A stretch of DNA of 64,000 nt, taken from positions 169,400 through 233,399 of the forward strand of contig NZ_JAIZZN010000003.1 in the NCBI RefSeq assembly GCF_020443565.1, in the 5' to 3' direction. The notes under the pieces were generated by a model. The model saw only the letters and a list, made by a program, of their open reading frames with translations. It searched no databases and was not told the origin of the DNA. Each line of letters opens with the position of its first letter. Positions within the stretch are counted from its first letter, which is position 1. This stretch comes from Clostridium sp. CS001. Its GTDB lineage: Bacteria; Bacillota; Clostridia; Clostridiales; Clostridiaceae. Both the position numbers and the translations under genes were made by a program. Shown here one piece after another: positions 63,904-64,000 of the stretch.

Positions 63904-63999
63904 TTATGAATTAAAATGAACTTTGAAAAAAAGAGCACCTACTGATAAAATACAGGGTATAACAGTTGCAACTTTTATCCCTAATTTATAATTATCAGT
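63904..63999 (-). CDS. Possible C-terminal end of a membrane protein
   Basis: On the minus strand a frame runs in from the window edge to a TAA at 63904-63906 and encodes about 31 residues, including the hydrophobic stretch IKVATVIPCILSVGALFF, which looks like a final membrane helix. The frame is short and open by chance at modest odds, so this is weak. Confidence 0.25.
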   Translation of the reverse strand, partial: TDNYKLGIKVATVIPCILSVGALFFKVHFNS

Positions 64000-64000
64000 G

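Overview
The window is an AT-rich stretch of a low-G+C Gram-positive chromosome, almost certainly Clostridium sensu lato. Support comes from the fused FliR-FlhB protein, a single long flagellar operon with FlhF/FlhG and sigma-D, a dcw cell-wall cluster starting with mraZ-rsmH and containing a PASTA-type penicillin-binding protein, the sepF-yggT-ylmH-divIVA block, and PyrR-type control of pyrimidine genes. Start codons are a mix of ATG, GTG and TTG behind strong AGGAGG-like ribosome sites.

Layout. 1-192 is the tail of an unidentified gene. 339-1175 is a short flagellin behind a near-consensus sigma-D promoter, and 1281-5561 is a 1426-residue secreted protein with a DUF5050-like beta-propeller. 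A sigma-A promoter at 5738-5765 and a structured leader of about 290 nt open the flagellar operon, which runs unbroken from flgB (6060) to flgG (29876): rod, MS-ring, export ATPase, hook, stator, export gate, assembly GTPases FlhF/FlhG, a PilZ protein, sigma-D, a SwrB-like protein and two FlgG-family rod proteins. FliM, FliN/FliY and Che proteins are not in this operon. 29967-38649 holds unrelated housekeeping genes in both orientations: a CBS/DRTGG pyrophosphatase, a calcium P-type ATPase, a basic orphan protein, a Lon-like protease with degraded ATPase motifs, and YchF.

39031-51142 is a dcw cluster (mraZ, rsmH, ftsL, PBP, murE, murF, mraY, ftsW, ftsQ, DUF881-Sbp-DUF881) whose upstream region carries four 10-bp-phased AAAGTGG-type MraZ boxes. 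51268-54136 is the yggS-sepF-yggT-ylmH-divIVA division block. It is followed by mtnN-aroF, a DksA/TraR zinc-finger protein, lspA-rluD, and pyrR-uraA, where both genes have a PyrR-binding hairpin in the leader. The window closes with an RlmL-type methyltransferase, a long imperfect palindrome of about 225 bp, and rqcH on the minus strand.

The regions work as modules: motility (export gate, hook-basal body and dedicated sigma factor in one transcript, so sigma-D can in turn fire the flagellin promoter at 267-293), wall synthesis and division, and pyrimidine salvage. No CRISPR array, tRNA, rRNA, transposase or prophage gene was seen. The least explained items are the flgB leader RNA, the large secreted protein, a small membrane-protein gene that appears to start at AUU, the Lon-like protein without a P-loop, and the palindromic repeat at 61443-61667.
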